From assembly GCF_018603435.1 (NCBI RefSeq), contig NZ_CP075682.1, positions 496,001-560,000 on the forward strand: a DNA stretch of 64,000 nucleotides, given 5' to 3'. How positions within the stretch are numbered: position 1 is the first letter of the stretch; every line of letters begins with the position of its first letter. The position numbers were made by a program, and so were the translations under genes. Positions 17,957 to 26,999 of the stretch are shown here, piece by piece. The notes beneath the pieces were generated by a model. That model had not been told where the DNA came from, searched no databases, and saw only the letters and a program-made list of their open reading frames with translations. The DNA is from Chryseobacterium sp. ZHDP1. GTDB lineage: Bacteria; Bacteroidota; Bacteroidia; Flavobacteriales; Weeksellaceae.

Positions 17957-19123
17957 ATGTTAATTAAAAATAATAAAATCATTAAATTTCTACTATCACT
18001 TTATTTATGTTTAATGACATATTATCTCTATACGCATCAATATTACAATTCAGATATTGAAGCTTACATGGGATTAGTATATAAAGCTAATTTCCCGGAT
18101 ATGAAAATTGAAGAGATCCATAAAAAAGTTTATAGTGAACTTAAAGAAAAAGATCCGGATGTAGGTAAGGTAAATGTGGAAAGGAAAGAGGAAGCGATCG
18201 GAGATAACAGTTATTATAAGAATTTATCTGAAAATCCTAAAATGTATGAGGAAGAACTTCAGTTATTTACAGTAAAACCGTTTTACAATTTAATAAACTC
18301 AGTCTTTTTTAAGTTTGGATTTTCTGCTTCAACATCTACTTTTCTTATTACTATTATTTCCTATGTCTTAATCGTAATCCTGATTTTTATTTTTTTAATA
18401 AAAATACTTAGAAATAATTATCTGGCTTTTATTTTAACCATTTTGATCTCATTATTCAAACCTCTGTTAGATACCTCAAGACATGCTACTCCGGATGGCT
18501 TTTCTACATTACTTTTATTACTTAGTTTTTATTTTGCATTAATGAAAAGAAACCTTTTTGTTTCTTCAATATTTGGAATTTTATGTATTCTTACAAGGCC
18601 TGAATATTTTATTTTTTATACATTTCTATCTTTACTAGTATACTTTTTCAGAAAGGATTTTAAATTTCAATCAAAAGAAATTTTATTTTCAGTTGGCTAT
18701 TTTACATTAACTTTCGCAATCATACAATATTTTAACCAGATCCCGTGGTCTGTTTTGTTTATGAACCAGTTTACAAAAGTTCAGCTTTATCCGATTTCAA
18801 ATCCCGATGTATTTAATTTTCGTGAATATTTAAACTGTGTGAAAGGAAAAATACTGTTTGAATGGAATACATCTTACTTCCCGTTACTGCTAATTTTTAT
18901 CATTATTATTTTAGATTATAGATTAATCATTAGTAAAAACAGAAAAAGTTTAATTTTTTTAGGTTTGTATGTTGCTGTTTATCTTACTGTTTCATTGCGT
19001 TTTATTATGTTCCCAACATTAGTAAACAGAATGATGGTTGGGTTTTATTTAATTATAATATTGTCGTTAATTGCGTATCAAAATTCGAAAAAACAAATAT
19101 TAGCTGATACTATAGAAAAATAG
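17957..19123 (+). CDS. Polytopic membrane protein of unknown function
   Basis: This 388 aa protein has about nine hydrophobic helices. A ~70-residue charged region containing LKEKDPDVGKVN sits between helices one and two. That layout, with a large first extracytoplasmic loop, is reminiscent of dolichyl-phosphate-sugar-dependent glycosyltransferases (GT-C), but no DxD or other diagnostic motif is secure, so I leave it unnamed. A 13 bp direct repeat around the start (AAAAATGTTAATT, twice) makes a decoy ATG at 17944 that opens only an eight-codon frame. Codon use is extremely AT-rich, like its neighbours. Confidence 0.7.
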   Translation: MLIKNNKIIKFLLSLYLCLMTYYLYTHQYYNSDIEAYMGLVYKANFPDMKIEEIHKKVYSELKEKDPDVGKVNVERKEEAIGDNSYYKNLSENPKMYEEELQLFTVKPFYNLINSVFFKFGFSASTSTFLITIISYVLIVILIFIFLIKILRNNYLAFILTILISLFKPLLDTSRHATPDGFSTLLLLLSFYFALMKRNLFVSSIFGILCILTRPEYFIFYTFLSLLVYFFRKDFKFQSKEILFSVGYFTLTFAIIQYFNQIPWSVLFMNQFTKVQLYPISNPDVFNFREYLNCVKGKILFEWNTSYFPLLLIFIIIILDYRLIISKNRKSLIFLGLYVAVYLTVSLRFIMFPTLVNRMMVGFYLIIILSLIAYQNSKKQILADTIEK

Positions 19124-19155
19124 CCAAATAATTACTAATTTTGCTACCTCAAATT

Positions 19156-19668
19156 ATGACAAGTTTTTCAGGATATTTACCCTATGCTTTCGCATTGATT
19201 ATTGCAATACCTTTTCTGGTTTTGCTGAGACAGTTTGTATTTACTTATATTAAACTTAAAGAGCAGGAAATCAGATTACTTTCTGTAAAGTCGAATTCCG
19301 AAAATAAAACCCAGTCTTACGAAAGAATGACGCTATTTATGGAAAGATTAAAACCGTCCAATCTTATCCAGAGGTTTGATAAAGGTCTTGCAGTCCATGA
19401 ATTTATTTTTCTTACCGAAAAGGCGATCAATGAAGAATTCGATTACAACGCTTCCCAGCAATTATACATCACTAAAAATTCGTGGAAAAATATTGTCGAG
19501 TCAAAAAACGCAGTTATAGAACTTCTTCACAGAACTTACGAAGGAATCAACGGTAATGCAAGCCTTGATGAGTTCAAAACCATTTTTCTGATGAATTATA
19601 TGGAAGGAGAAGATTATATTTCTATGACCATTGAAGATTTAAGAAAAGAAATTTTAATAATAGCTTAA
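19156..19668 (+). CDS. DUF7935-type small membrane-anchored protein
   Basis: This 170 aa protein has one N-terminal membrane helix (YAFALIIAIPFLVLLRQFVF) and a cytoplasmic helical domain: ERMTLFMERLKPSNLIQRFD, then LAVHEFIFLTEKAINEEFDYNASQ. The pattern is common in Flavobacteriia just before the inorganic pyrophosphatase gene, and I recall it as DUF7935. I use the ATG at 19156; a TTG at 19141 would add five residues. The function is unknown. The pyrophosphatase follows after 22 bp, suggesting an operon. Confidence 0.75.
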   Translation: MTSFSGYLPYAFALIIAIPFLVLLRQFVFTYIKLKEQEIRLLSVKSNSENKTQSYERMTLFMERLKPSNLIQRFDKGLAVHEFIFLTEKAINEEFDYNASQQLYITKNSWKNIVESKNAVIELLHRTYEGINGNASLDEFKTIFLMNYMEGEDYISMTIEDLRKEILIIA

Positions 19669-19690
19669 CTAAAAAAATAAATTTTAAATA

Positions 19691-20302
19691 ATGATTCCAA
19701 ATTTTAAAGCACATCCATGGCACGGAATTTCTGCAGGAGAAGATGCGCCAAATGTTGTCAATGTTTTCGTGGAGATCGTTCCTTCAGACACTATTAAATA
19801 CGAAGTAGATAAAGAAACAGGATTTTTAAAGGTAGACCGGCCTCAGAAATTCTCAAATATTATCCCGGCATTATATGGTTTTGTTCCAAGAACATATTGT
19901 GACACTGCAGTAATGAACTTAGCGGTTGAAAGAGGTGCTACAGACGTTACGATGGGAGATCACGATCCACTTGATATCTGTGTTTTAAGCTCTCATAACA
20001 TTCACGCAGGAGGTTTGTTAATGGAAGCTATTCCAATCGGAGGTTTCAAAATGATCGACGGAGGAGAAGCAGATGATAAAATTGTTGCCGTAATGATCGG
20101 CGATCACGCATTTGGACATTTCAGAGATATTTCAGAATTACCGGAAGCAGAAGTGAAACGATTAATGCACTACTTCCTTACTTACAAGAACTTACCGGAT
20201 GAGCCTGCAAAATGCAGAATTCAGGAAGTTTACGGGGCAGAACATGCCAAAAAGGTAATCAAAGCTTCTCAGGACGATTATTCAAACAAATACGGAGGAT
20301 AA
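19691..20302 (+). CDS. ppa: Inorganic pyrophosphatase, family I soluble
   Basis: This 203 aa enzyme hydrolyses diphosphate to two phosphates in the cytoplasm, pulling biosynthetic reactions forward. Family I features are present: YEVDKETGFLKVDRP, the fold-defining YGFVPRTYCD and the metal-binding MGDHDPLDICVL block. Here His takes the usual Gly/Asp position between the two metal-binding Asp residues. The C-terminal VKRLMHYFLTYKNLPDE helix is also typical. It neighbours a membrane pyrophosphatase gene, giving two unrelated PPi-consuming enzymes on one strand. Confidence 0.92.
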   Translation: MIPNFKAHPWHGISAGEDAPNVVNVFVEIVPSDTIKYEVDKETGFLKVDRPQKFSNIIPALYGFVPRTYCDTAVMNLAVERGATDVTMGDHDPLDICVLSSHNIHAGGLLMEAIPIGGFKMIDGGEADDKIVAVMIGDHAFGHFRDISELPEAEVKRLMHYFLTYKNLPDEPAKCRIQEVYGAEHAKKVIKASQDDYSNKYGG

Positions 20303-20326
20303 AGTTCTCATATTTCAGGTAAAAGT

Positions 20327-20358
20327 AAAGGATAGACGGTTTTGTTTATCCTTTTCCT
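20327..20358 (+). terminator. Terminator after ppa
   Basis: AAAGGATA (20327-20334) pairs with TATCCTTT (20347-20354) around a 12-base loop and runs into a T-rich tract. Confidence 0.7.
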
Positions 20359-20447
20359 TTATCGTTTTCTATTTTTATTGAAAGTTCAGAAATCACACCC
20401 TTCGACAACAATAAAAAACAGAAAATATTATCAGTTTTTAATTTTTT

Positions 20448-20544
20448 AGGAGCTGTTTCCTGCTTTTCACTGTATCTTTTTTGTTACGGGCTCCGCTTCG
20501 CTCCGCCCGCAACAAAAAAGGATGTCGTTTCAATCAGGGCTAAT
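20448..20544. repeat. Long imperfect palindromic intergenic repeat (REP-like)
   Basis: In an otherwise AT-rich 574 bp gap sits a GC-rich hairpin. A 16-base arm (20476-20491, ending GTTACGGGC) pairs, with one mismatch, to 20505-20520 (GCCCGCAACAAAAAAG), around a loop containing GCTTCGC. It is framed by AGGAGCTGTTTCCTGC on the left and TTTCAATCAGGGCTAA on the right. I recall closely similar framed hairpins scattered through Chryseobacterium genomes, with conserved frames and variable stems. The rest of 20303-20876 holds the ppa terminator and hppA promoter; I see no gene. Confidence 0.7.
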
Positions 20545-20767
20545 CATTATTACTTTTAATATCATACAAACCAAACCTATGAGGTTTTCATCTGTAACAT
20601 TTATGCATGATAAAAATCCCTCAAAAGTCCTTTTAATTTTATCTATCAAATATATTTGTCATCATTGACTGAATGAAATGCCTTTAATTTTCCGCAGATT
20701 GCATTAAAAAATTAATAACTCAATTTACATAACAGCTTATTCAAAATTTAAACATAATAAATTCAAT

Positions 20768-20795
20768 TTGTTTAATCGTTTAACTGCTAATTTTG
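20768..20795 (+). promoter_or_regulatory. Consensus Bacteroidota promoter of the membrane pyrophosphatase gene
   Basis: TTG (20768-20770), a 17 bp spacer and TAATTTTG (20788-20795) match the consensus exactly. Transcription would begin near 20801, leaving a leader of about 75 nt before the ATG at 20877. Confidence 0.75.
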
Positions 20796-20876
20796 AAATA
20801 GTTATATATATTTTAACATAATCCATAGAAATTATTCGTTATATTTAATAATCTATTACCAAAAAAATATTAAACT

Positions 20877-23603
20877 ATGGATCTATTTGTGTTAGTACCA
20901 ATTTTTGGTGTCATTGCCTTACTGTATACTTTCATCCAAAGTAACTGGGTAAGTAAGCAGGATGCCGGAAATGAAAAAATGAAAATTATCAGCGGACATA
21001 TTGCTGACGGTGCGATGGCTTTTCTAAAAGCCGAGTACAGGATTTTAACCTATTTCGTAGTTGTGGTAGCGATTCTTTTAGCGGTGATGGGGATGAGTAA
21101 TGCCAACTCCCACTGGAGTATCGGGATTGCCTTTGTAGTGGGAGCTATATTTTCCGCATCGGCAGGTTTTATCGGAATGAAAATCGCCACAAAATCCAAT
21201 GTAAGAACTGCACAGGCTGCGAAAACATCTCTTTCAAAGGCTTTAAAAGTTTCTTTTACTGGAGGTTCCGTAATGGGAATGGGAGTCGCTGGATTAGCGG
21301 TTTTAGGATTGGGAGCATTGTTTTTAATTATTAAACAGATTTTTGCACCTCATGCAACTGTGGATTCTCATGAAATGGAAAGAACGATTGAAATTCTTAC
21401 AGGATTTTCTCTGGGAGCTGAATCTATAGCCCTTTTTGCAAGAGTAGGAGGAGGAATCTACACAAAAGCAGCAGATGTGGGAGCCGATTTAGTAGGAAAA
21501 GTTGAAGCCGGAATTCCGGAGGACGATCCCCGAAATCCCGCAACCATTGCAGATAATGTAGGAGATAACGTAGGTGACGTTGCAGGAATGGGAGCTGACT
21601 TGTTTGGTTCTTATGTAGCAACGGTACTGGCAACTATGGTTTTGGGAAGAGAAACCATTTCTCAGGATTCTTTCGGTGGCTTTGCCCCGATACTTCTTCC
21701 AATGCTTATAGCAGGAACAGGAATTATTTTTTCAATAATAGGAACCCTGTTTGTCCGAATTAATGATAACGAAGGATCTTCCACCTCAAGTGTGCAGAAT
21801 GCTTTAAATCTGGGAAACTGGGGAAGTATTGTGATTACGGCGGTAGCTGCTTATTTTTTGGTAAATTATATCTTGCCCGACAAAATGGTTCTCCGAGGAC
21901 ATGAATTCTCTAAAATGGGTGTTTTTGGGGCAATTATGGTAGGATTGGTTGTAGGTACTTTAATGAGTATCATTACAGAATATTACACGGCAATGGGAAA
22001 GAGACCGGTTTCGAGCATCGTTAGACAATCTTCAACAGGTCATGCCACCAATATTATCGGAGGCCTTTCTGTGGGAATGGAATCTACGTTGCTTCCTATT
22101 ATTGTTTTGGCAGGCGGAATTTACGGATCATATCTTTGCGCAGGATTATATGGTGTAGCCATCGCAGCAGCTGGGATGATGGCAACAACGGCCATGCAGC
22201 TGGCTATTGACGCTTTCGGACCGATTGCAGATAACGCAGGAGGAATTGCCGAAATGAGTGAGCTTCCCAAAGAAGTTCGTGAGAGAACGGATATCCTTGA
22301 TGCAGTAGGCAATACAACGGCAGCCACAGGAAAAGGTTTTGCAATCGCTTCTGCTGCTTTAACGGCTTTAGCTTTATTCGCGGCTTTTGTTGGGATTGCA
22401 GGAATTGACGGAATTGATATATACAGAGCCGATGTTCTTGCCGGATTATTTGTCGGCGGAATGATACCTTTTATCTTTTCATCATTGGCAATCACTGCGG
22501 TTGGACAGGCTGCAATGGCAATGGTAGAAGAAGTTAGAAGGCAGTTTCGCGAGATTCCGGGAATTTTAGAAGGAAAAGCACAGCCGGAATATGAAAAATG
22601 TGTAGCCATTTCAACTGATGCATCCATCAGAAAGATGATGCTTCCCGGAGCGATTGCTATTGTTTCACCTTTGCTGATCGGGTTTATTTTCGGACCGGAG
22701 GTTTTGGGAGGTTTTCTTGCCGGAGCAACGGTAAGCGGAGTTTTAATGGGAATGTTCCAGAATAATGCAGGCGGAGCTTGGGACAATGCAAAGAAATCTT
22801 TTGAAAAAGGAGTGGATATTAACGGACAGACTTACTATAAAGGTTCTGAACCACATAAAGCTTCCGTAACGGGAGATACGGTAGGAGATCCGTTCAAAGA
22901 TACTTCGGGACCTTCAATGAATATCCTGATTAAACTGATGTCGATTGTTTCCTTGGTGATTGCTCCGACATTAGCTGTTTTACATAAAGATAAAATAGAT
23001 GCCAGCAGAAAAGCGAAAATTGAAGCTTTAACAGGCGTTTCAGCAATTTCATTAACCAATCAGACAGGATCAACAGCCGTTGTTCCACAGGAAATAAAAG
23101 GCTATGTTAATGAAAGCGGAGACTTTGTTTATGATACAGGAAATATACAGGAAATTCAGCTGAATGGAGGAAAAAAGATAAAAATCGGGGAAGGAAGCCA
23201 GTTATATCAAATGTACAATTCGGTTAAAAATAAAGATCAGGGAGTTTTGGATCCGAATAAATGGTTTACGGTAGAAAATCTCTATTTTGAGACAGGTTCC
23301 AGTGATTTAAAAACGGGTTCGGAAGTTCAGTTATTAAATTTAGTTGAAATCATGAATGCCTATCCGTCTTTAAAAATTAAATTGGGAGGCTATACCGATA
23401 ATTCAGGAAATGAAGAGAGTAATCAGAAACTTTCCAATCTGAGAGCTCAGACCGCAAAACTGAAACTGCTGGAACTGGGTATTTCCGGAGACAGAGTGGA
23501 AGCGGAAGGATACGGTTCTCAGCATCCTGTTTGCGCAGCGAACGATACCGACGAATGTATGGCAAAAAACAGAAGAATTGATGTGAGAGTATTGTCTCTT
23601 TAA
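20877..23603 (+). CDS. hppA: Membrane ion-pumping pyrophosphatase fused to a C-terminal OmpA-like domain
   Basis: Residues 1-705 form a membrane pyrophosphatase (M-PPase, normally 16 helices) that couples PPi hydrolysis to cation export: [20 protein letters not shown] and the GGAWDNAKK and [14 protein letters not shown] blocks carry the PPi/Mg ligands. GNTTAATG (~478) has Ala where K+-independent enzymes have Lys, so K+ dependence is predicted. The TM6 Glu of Na+-pumps is replaced by Gly (DLFGSYV, residue 244), whereas TM5 has Glu182 (LGAESIALF), the pattern I recall for Flavobacterium-type H+ pumps. After a ~90 residue linker, residues 796-908 form an OmpA-like peptidoglycan-binding domain: [31 protein letters not shown]. 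At 908 aa it is much longer than usual. Confidence 0.95.
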   Translation: MDLFVLVPIFGVIALLYTFIQSNWVSKQDAGNEKMKIISGHIADGAMAFLKAEYRILTYFVVVVAILLAVMGMSNANSHWSIGIAFVVGAIFSASAGFIGMKIATKSNVRTAQAAKTSLSKALKVSFTGGSVMGMGVAGLAVLGLGALFLIIKQIFAPHATVDSHEMERTIEILTGFSLGAESIALFARVGGGIYTKAADVGADLVGKVEAGIPEDDPRNPATIADNVGDNVGDVAGMGADLFGSYVATVLATMVLGRETISQDSFGGFAPILLPMLIAGTGIIFSIIGTLFVRINDNEGSSTSSVQNALNLGNWGSIVITAVAAYFLVNYILPDKMVLRGHEFSKMGVFGAIMVGLVVGTLMSIITEYYTAMGKRPVSSIVRQSSTGHATNIIGGLSVGMESTLLPIIVLAGGIYGSYLCAGLYGVAIAAAGMMATTAMQLAIDAFGPIADNAGGIAEMSELPKEVRERTDILDAVGNTTAATGKGFAIASAALTALALFAAFVGIAGIDGIDIYRADVLAGLFVGGMIPFIFSSLAITAVGQAAMAMVEEVRRQFREIPGILEGKAQPEYEKCVAISTDASIRKMMLPGAIAIVSPLLIGFIFGPEVLGGFLAGATVSGVLMGMFQNNAGGAWDNAKKSFEKGVDINGQTYYKGSEPHKASVTGDTVGDPFKDTSGPSMNILIKLMSIVSLVIAPTLAVLHKDKIDASRKAKIEALTGVSAISLTNQTGSTAVVPQEIKGYVNESGDFVYDTGNIQEIQLNGGKKIKIGEGSQLYQMYNSVKNKDQGVLDPNKWFTVENLYFETGSSDLKTGSEVQLLNLVEIMNAYPSLKIKLGGYTDNSGNEESNQKLSNLRAQTAKLKLLELGISGDRVEAEGYGSQHPVCAANDTDECMAKNRRIDVRVLSL

Positions 23604-23623
23604 AAAATCAATTTTGAATACTG

Positions 23624-23655
23624 AAAAGCACTGCGTAATGCGGTGCTTTTGTTTT
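23624..23655 (+). terminator. Terminator after hppA
   Basis: AAAAGCACTGC (23624-23634) pairs with GCGGTGCTTTT (23640-23650) around a five-base loop, with one G-T pair, followed by GTTTT. Confidence 0.85.
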
Positions 23656-23780
23656 AAATATCATTTAAATTTTCCTGCTAAGAAATCTGCTCAATCAACA
23701 AAATAAAATATTTCCTACTGTCATTTCGACAAAAGAAAAATCTAACTGATTGGTAAAGAATTTTAAGCTTACAAATGATT

Positions 23781-24920
23781 TTAGAGATTCTTTTTCAAAT
23801 ACTCAAGCGCATTAATAATCAGATCATCATTTTTAGCAAAACTAAACCGGATATAATCTGAATTCTGTCTGGAATTGTAAAAAGCCGATAAAGGCAGACA
23901 TGCGACTTTCTTTTCGATAGTCAGCCATTTTGAGAACTCTACATCTGTCATTGTTTTTGAAACAGTTCTGAAATTCACGATTTGAAAAACGGCACCTTCT
24001 GCTTTTTGTTCCACAATGAAAGGCGTTTCTTTAATCAGATCATTAAAAAGATCACGCTTTTTTTGCATTAGATTTTGATTCTGTGAAGCATCAAAAACTT
24101 CTAGATATTTGGCTATTGCGTACTGACACGGCGCATTTGCGCTGTAAGAAATGTATTGCTGATGACAGCGGAATTTTGCAGTTAATTCTTCAGGTGTCAA
24201 AAGATATCCCACTTTCCATCCTGTGGAATGAAACATTTTCCCAAAAGAAAAAATGCAGAAAGTTCTTTTTTTGAGCTCAGGATGAAGAAACGAACTGTAA
24301 TGTTCCTTTCCGTCAAAACAATAGGTATCATAAATTTCTTCGGAAATCAGATAAATTTCCTGATGTTTGATAATGCTGTATAATTGATTCCAATCTTGTT
24401 CAGACCATATTTTTCCGGTTGGATTTTGTGGCGAATTTACAATAATAGCTTTTGTTTTTTCAGAAATGCAGTTTTGCAGTTTTTCCCAATTTACCGAAAA
24501 ATCATTATCAAGATCATAATAGACAGGAATGCCTCCATTCAGGAAAATGGATGGACCATAGGTATAATAAGAAGGCTGTATAACAATAACCTCATCTCCC
24601 TGATTAAGAATAGATTTAAGGGAGGTATATAAAGCAAAAGTTGCACAGGGAACAATCGTAACTTCATTTTGCTGTAATCGGATGCTGTTTTTTCTGTTAG
24701 AATTAAAACGGATTACATTTTCTATCAGAAGCGGATTTCCTGCAAGTGGTTCATAATTATGGCTGTTAAGATCTGCAGCTTCTTTCAGATATTCCCGTAA
24801 GCGATGGTCAATATCAAAATCCGGCAGTCCCAAAGACAGATCAAAGCTGTTGTTTCTAACTGCCAGTTCAGACATTTCGGTAAAAAAAGAATAATGATTG
24901 AATCCGTAGATATTCTCCAT
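23781..24920 (-). CDS. PLP-dependent class I/II aminotransferase
   Basis: This 379 aa fold-type I enzyme has SLGLPDFDID and YEPLAGNPLL near the N-terminus, SPQNPTGKIW (PLP-binding Asn), SEEIYDTYCF (Asp/Tyr pair) and SFGKMFHSTGWKVGY, where the Lys of SFGK forms the Schiff base and the K of GWKVGY occupies the phosphate-site region. The overall pattern resembles methionine/kynurenine-type aminotransferases (YbdL-like), which transfer the amino group of methionine to 2-oxo acids. The substrate is an inference. It is monocistronic and divergent from the M28 peptidase gene. Confidence 0.88.
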   Translation of the reverse strand: MENIYGFNHYSFFTEMSELAVRNNSFDLSLGLPDFDIDHRLREYLKEAADLNSHNYEPLAGNPLLIENVIRFNSNRKNSIRLQQNEVTIVPCATFALYTSLKSILNQGDEVIVIQPSYYTYGPSIFLNGGIPVYYDLDNDFSVNWEKLQNCISEKTKAIIVNSPQNPTGKIWSEQDWNQLYSIIKHQEIYLISEEIYDTYCFDGKEHYSSFLHPELKKRTFCIFSFGKMFHSTGWKVGYLLTPEELTAKFRCHQQYISYSANAPCQYAIAKYLEVFDASQNQNLMQKKRDLFNDLIKETPFIVEQKAEGAVFQIVNFRTVSKTMTDVEFSKWLTIEKKVACLPLSAFYNSRQNSDYIRFSFAKNDDLIINALEYLKKNL

Positions 24921-25008
24921 GCTTTTTGCATTTATTTCAAATATAAGAAAAATAGCAATCCGTAAAAGATTAAATATTTTTTGTTATTTTTAGGCAAATT
25001 ATTCCATA

Positions 25009-26055
25009 ATGAGAAAATTATTCATTCCACTATTTTCACTTGCTGTAGTGGTAAGCTGCGGAACAGCAAAAAACGCAGCCGATGCAGGAGGAACCCAATC
25101 TTCGGCTGTCGCAAAAGGTGATAAAGCTTTTCTGTCTGCCTATAAGGAAATTAAGGCAGAAGATTTAAAGAAAAACTTATACGTTATTGCTTCCGATGAA
25201 ATGGAGGGCAGAGATACGGGAAGTCCGGGACAAAAAAAGGCGGGACAATATATGGTGAACTACTACAAAGGTTTGGGAATTTCTCATCCTAAAGGTTTGG
25301 GATCATATTATCAAAAAGTTCCGGCAGATTTTATGAAGAAAAGAGGCGGTGGAAATCTTCCTGATTCCGAAAATATTTTAGCCTTTATCGAAGGATCTGA
25401 AAAGCCGGAAGAAATTGTTGTGATCTCCGGTCATTATGATCACGTAGGAACAAGAAACGGAGTAGTTTACAACGGAGCAGACGACGACGGAAGCGGAACG
25501 GTTGCGGTAATGGAGATTGCAAAAGCTTTTCAGGCAGCTAAAAAAGCAGGAAACGGTCCGAAAAGATCCATTTTATTTCTTCACGTAACGGGAGAGGAGC
25601 ATGGTTTATTTGGTTCTGAATTTTATACGGATAATCCGGTTTTTCCTCTGGCAAATACGGTTGTAGATTTAAATATTGATATGATCGGTCGTGATGATCC
25701 GGAAAACAGAGGAAAACAATATGTTTACGTTATTGGTTCTGAAATGCTGAGTTCTCAGTTAAAAGTTATTAACGAAACTGCGAATAAAAAGACCAACAAT
25801 CTTGAGTTAAATTATAAGTATGACGATCCGAATGATACCGAAAGACTGTATTACAGATCAGATCACTATAATTTTGCTAAAAATAATGTTCCGGTAGCAT
25901 TTTTCTTTGATGGCATCCACGAAGATTACCACAAACCAACGGATGATGTAGAGAAAATTGACTACAACTTACTGGCTAAAAGAACTCAGTTAGTTTTCAC
26001 AACCGCTTGGGAAATCGCCAACAGACCAGAAAGAATCGTTGTTGATAAGAAATAA
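25009..26055 (+). CDS. M28 family zinc metallopeptidase, lipoprotein
   Basis: This 348 aa protein starts with a lipoprotein signal (SLAVVVSCGTAKN). The zinc aminopeptidase motifs are intact: ISGHYDHVG, NGADDDGSGT (bridging Asp), TGEEHGLFGS (catalytic Glu-Glu), NIDMIGRDD and a final HEDYHKPTDDVEKID carrying the last zinc His. It should cleave N-terminal residues from peptides in the periplasm or at the outer membrane. It has its own terminator. Confidence 0.93.
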   Translation: MRKLFIPLFSLAVVVSCGTAKNAADAGGTQSSAVAKGDKAFLSAYKEIKAEDLKKNLYVIASDEMEGRDTGSPGQKKAGQYMVNYYKGLGISHPKGLGSYYQKVPADFMKKRGGGNLPDSENILAFIEGSEKPEEIVVISGHYDHVGTRNGVVYNGADDDGSGTVAVMEIAKAFQAAKKAGNGPKRSILFLHVTGEEHGLFGSEFYTDNPVFPLANTVVDLNIDMIGRDDPENRGKQYVYVIGSEMLSSQLKVINETANKKTNNLELNYKYDDPNDTERLYYRSDHYNFAKNNVPVAFFFDGIHEDYHKPTDDVEKIDYNLLAKRTQLVFTTAWEIANRPERIVVDKK

Positions 26056-26076
26056 TTGAATCAATAAATACACTAC

Positions 26077-26112
26077 AAAAGGCAAATTAGCAGATCAGCG
26101 GTTTGCCTTTTT
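26077..26112 (+). terminator. Terminator after the M28 peptidase gene
   Basis: AAAAGGCAAA (26077-26086) pairs with TTTGCCTTTT (26102-26111) around a 15-base loop; the T tract is part of the right arm. Confidence 0.85.
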
Positions 26113-26130
26113 AGTTAAATTAAAATTTAC

Positions 26131-26568
26131 ATGAAAATCCGTGAAGCTGAACGGAAAGATATTCCGCAGATCCAGATCGTAAGAAATTCGGTTAAAGAGA
26201 ACACGTTATCTGATCCCAATCTTGTGACAGATCAGGATTGTGAGGATTTCCTTTTTAACAGAGGAAAAGGATGGGTTTGTGAACATAATGACAGAATTTT
26301 GGGATTCGGAATTGTAGATATGAAAGAGAAAAGCATCTGGGCACTTTTTGTTCATCCTGAATTTGAAAATAGAGGAATCGGAAGAAAACTTCATAACACC
26401 ATGCTGAACTGGTATTTTGATCAGACGGACGAGAAAATCTGGCTGAGTACTTCTCCGGACACAAGGGCAGAGATATTCTACAGAAAATCCGGATGGACAG
26501 AAAACGGAGTTCACGGAAAGAATGAAATAAAATTTGAAATGGCTTATAACGACTGGAAAAACAGATAA
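26131..26568 (+). CDS. GNAT family N-acetyltransferase
   Basis: This 145 aa protein has the GNAT fold from its first residues (MKIREAERKDIPQIQIVRN). The acetyl-CoA-binding strand and loop are WALFVHPEFENRGIGRKLHN (Q/RxxGxG/A motif), followed by WLSTSPDTRAEIFYRKSGW. The substrate is unknown. The next gene begins 1 bp after its stop, so the two are co-transcribed. Confidence 0.88.
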   Translation: MKIREAERKDIPQIQIVRNSVKENTLSDPNLVTDQDCEDFLFNRGKGWVCEHNDRILGFGIVDMKEKSIWALFVHPEFENRGIGRKLHNTMLNWYFDQTDEKIWLSTSPDTRAEIFYRKSGWTENGVHGKNEIKFEMAYNDWKNR

Positions 26569-26569
26569 T

Positions 26570-26932
26570 ATGGAACAGAATATAAAATCAATGCGCCCTT
26601 TTGTAGGTTCTGAAAACTTTGAAACCAGCAGGAGTTTCTACCGTGATCTGGGTTTTGAAGAAGTGGTTCTTGACGCTAAAATGTCTTTATTTAAATGGAA
26701 CGGGACCGCTTTTTATCTTCAGGATGCCTATGTAAAAGACTGGATTGATAATACCATGCTTTTTGTGGAAGTTGAAGATACAGACAAATTTTATCAGGAA
26801 CTGATCAGTTTACATCTTACTGAAAAATATGAAAAAGTAAGAATATTGCCCGTGAGAACAATGGACTGGGGTAAAGAATGTTTTGTGCATGATCCTTGTG
26901 GAATTCTGTGGCATTTCGGAGAATTTTTCTAA
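26570..26932 (+). CDS. Glyoxalase/bleomycin-resistance (VOC) superfamily protein
   Basis: The start is the ATG at 26570, one base after the GNAT stop; the in-frame upstream codons overlap that gene. The 120 aa product has a single VOC module: IKSMRPFVGSENFETSRSFY, LGFEEVV, FYLQDAYVKDW, and the closing WGKECFVHDPCGILWHFGEF, which carries metal- or substrate-binding positions of the fold. VOC proteins act as dioxygenases, glyoxalases or antibiotic-binding proteins. Pairing with an acetyltransferase could suggest a small detoxification unit, but that is inference. Confidence 0.83.
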   Translation: MEQNIKSMRPFVGSENFETSRSFYRDLGFEEVVLDAKMSLFKWNGTAFYLQDAYVKDWIDNTMLFVEVEDTDKFYQELISLHLTEKYEKVRILPVRTMDWGKECFVHDPCGILWHFGEFF

Positions 26933-26999
26933 TCAATTGGAGTTAAGAGAAAATTACATTATCATCATTTAAAAACAATAATCAACGACAAGACGAAGA

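Noticed and set aside
17944..17967. Decoy ATG just before the polytopic membrane gene
   Set aside because: Opens only eight codons; part of a 13 bp direct repeat and not a plausible leader.
22121..22786. Long 221-codon open frame on the minus strand inside hppA
   Set aside because: It is a shadow of the Gly/Ala-rich pump; its translation is low-complexity Ala/Ile/Pro without any motif, and hppA is unmistakable.
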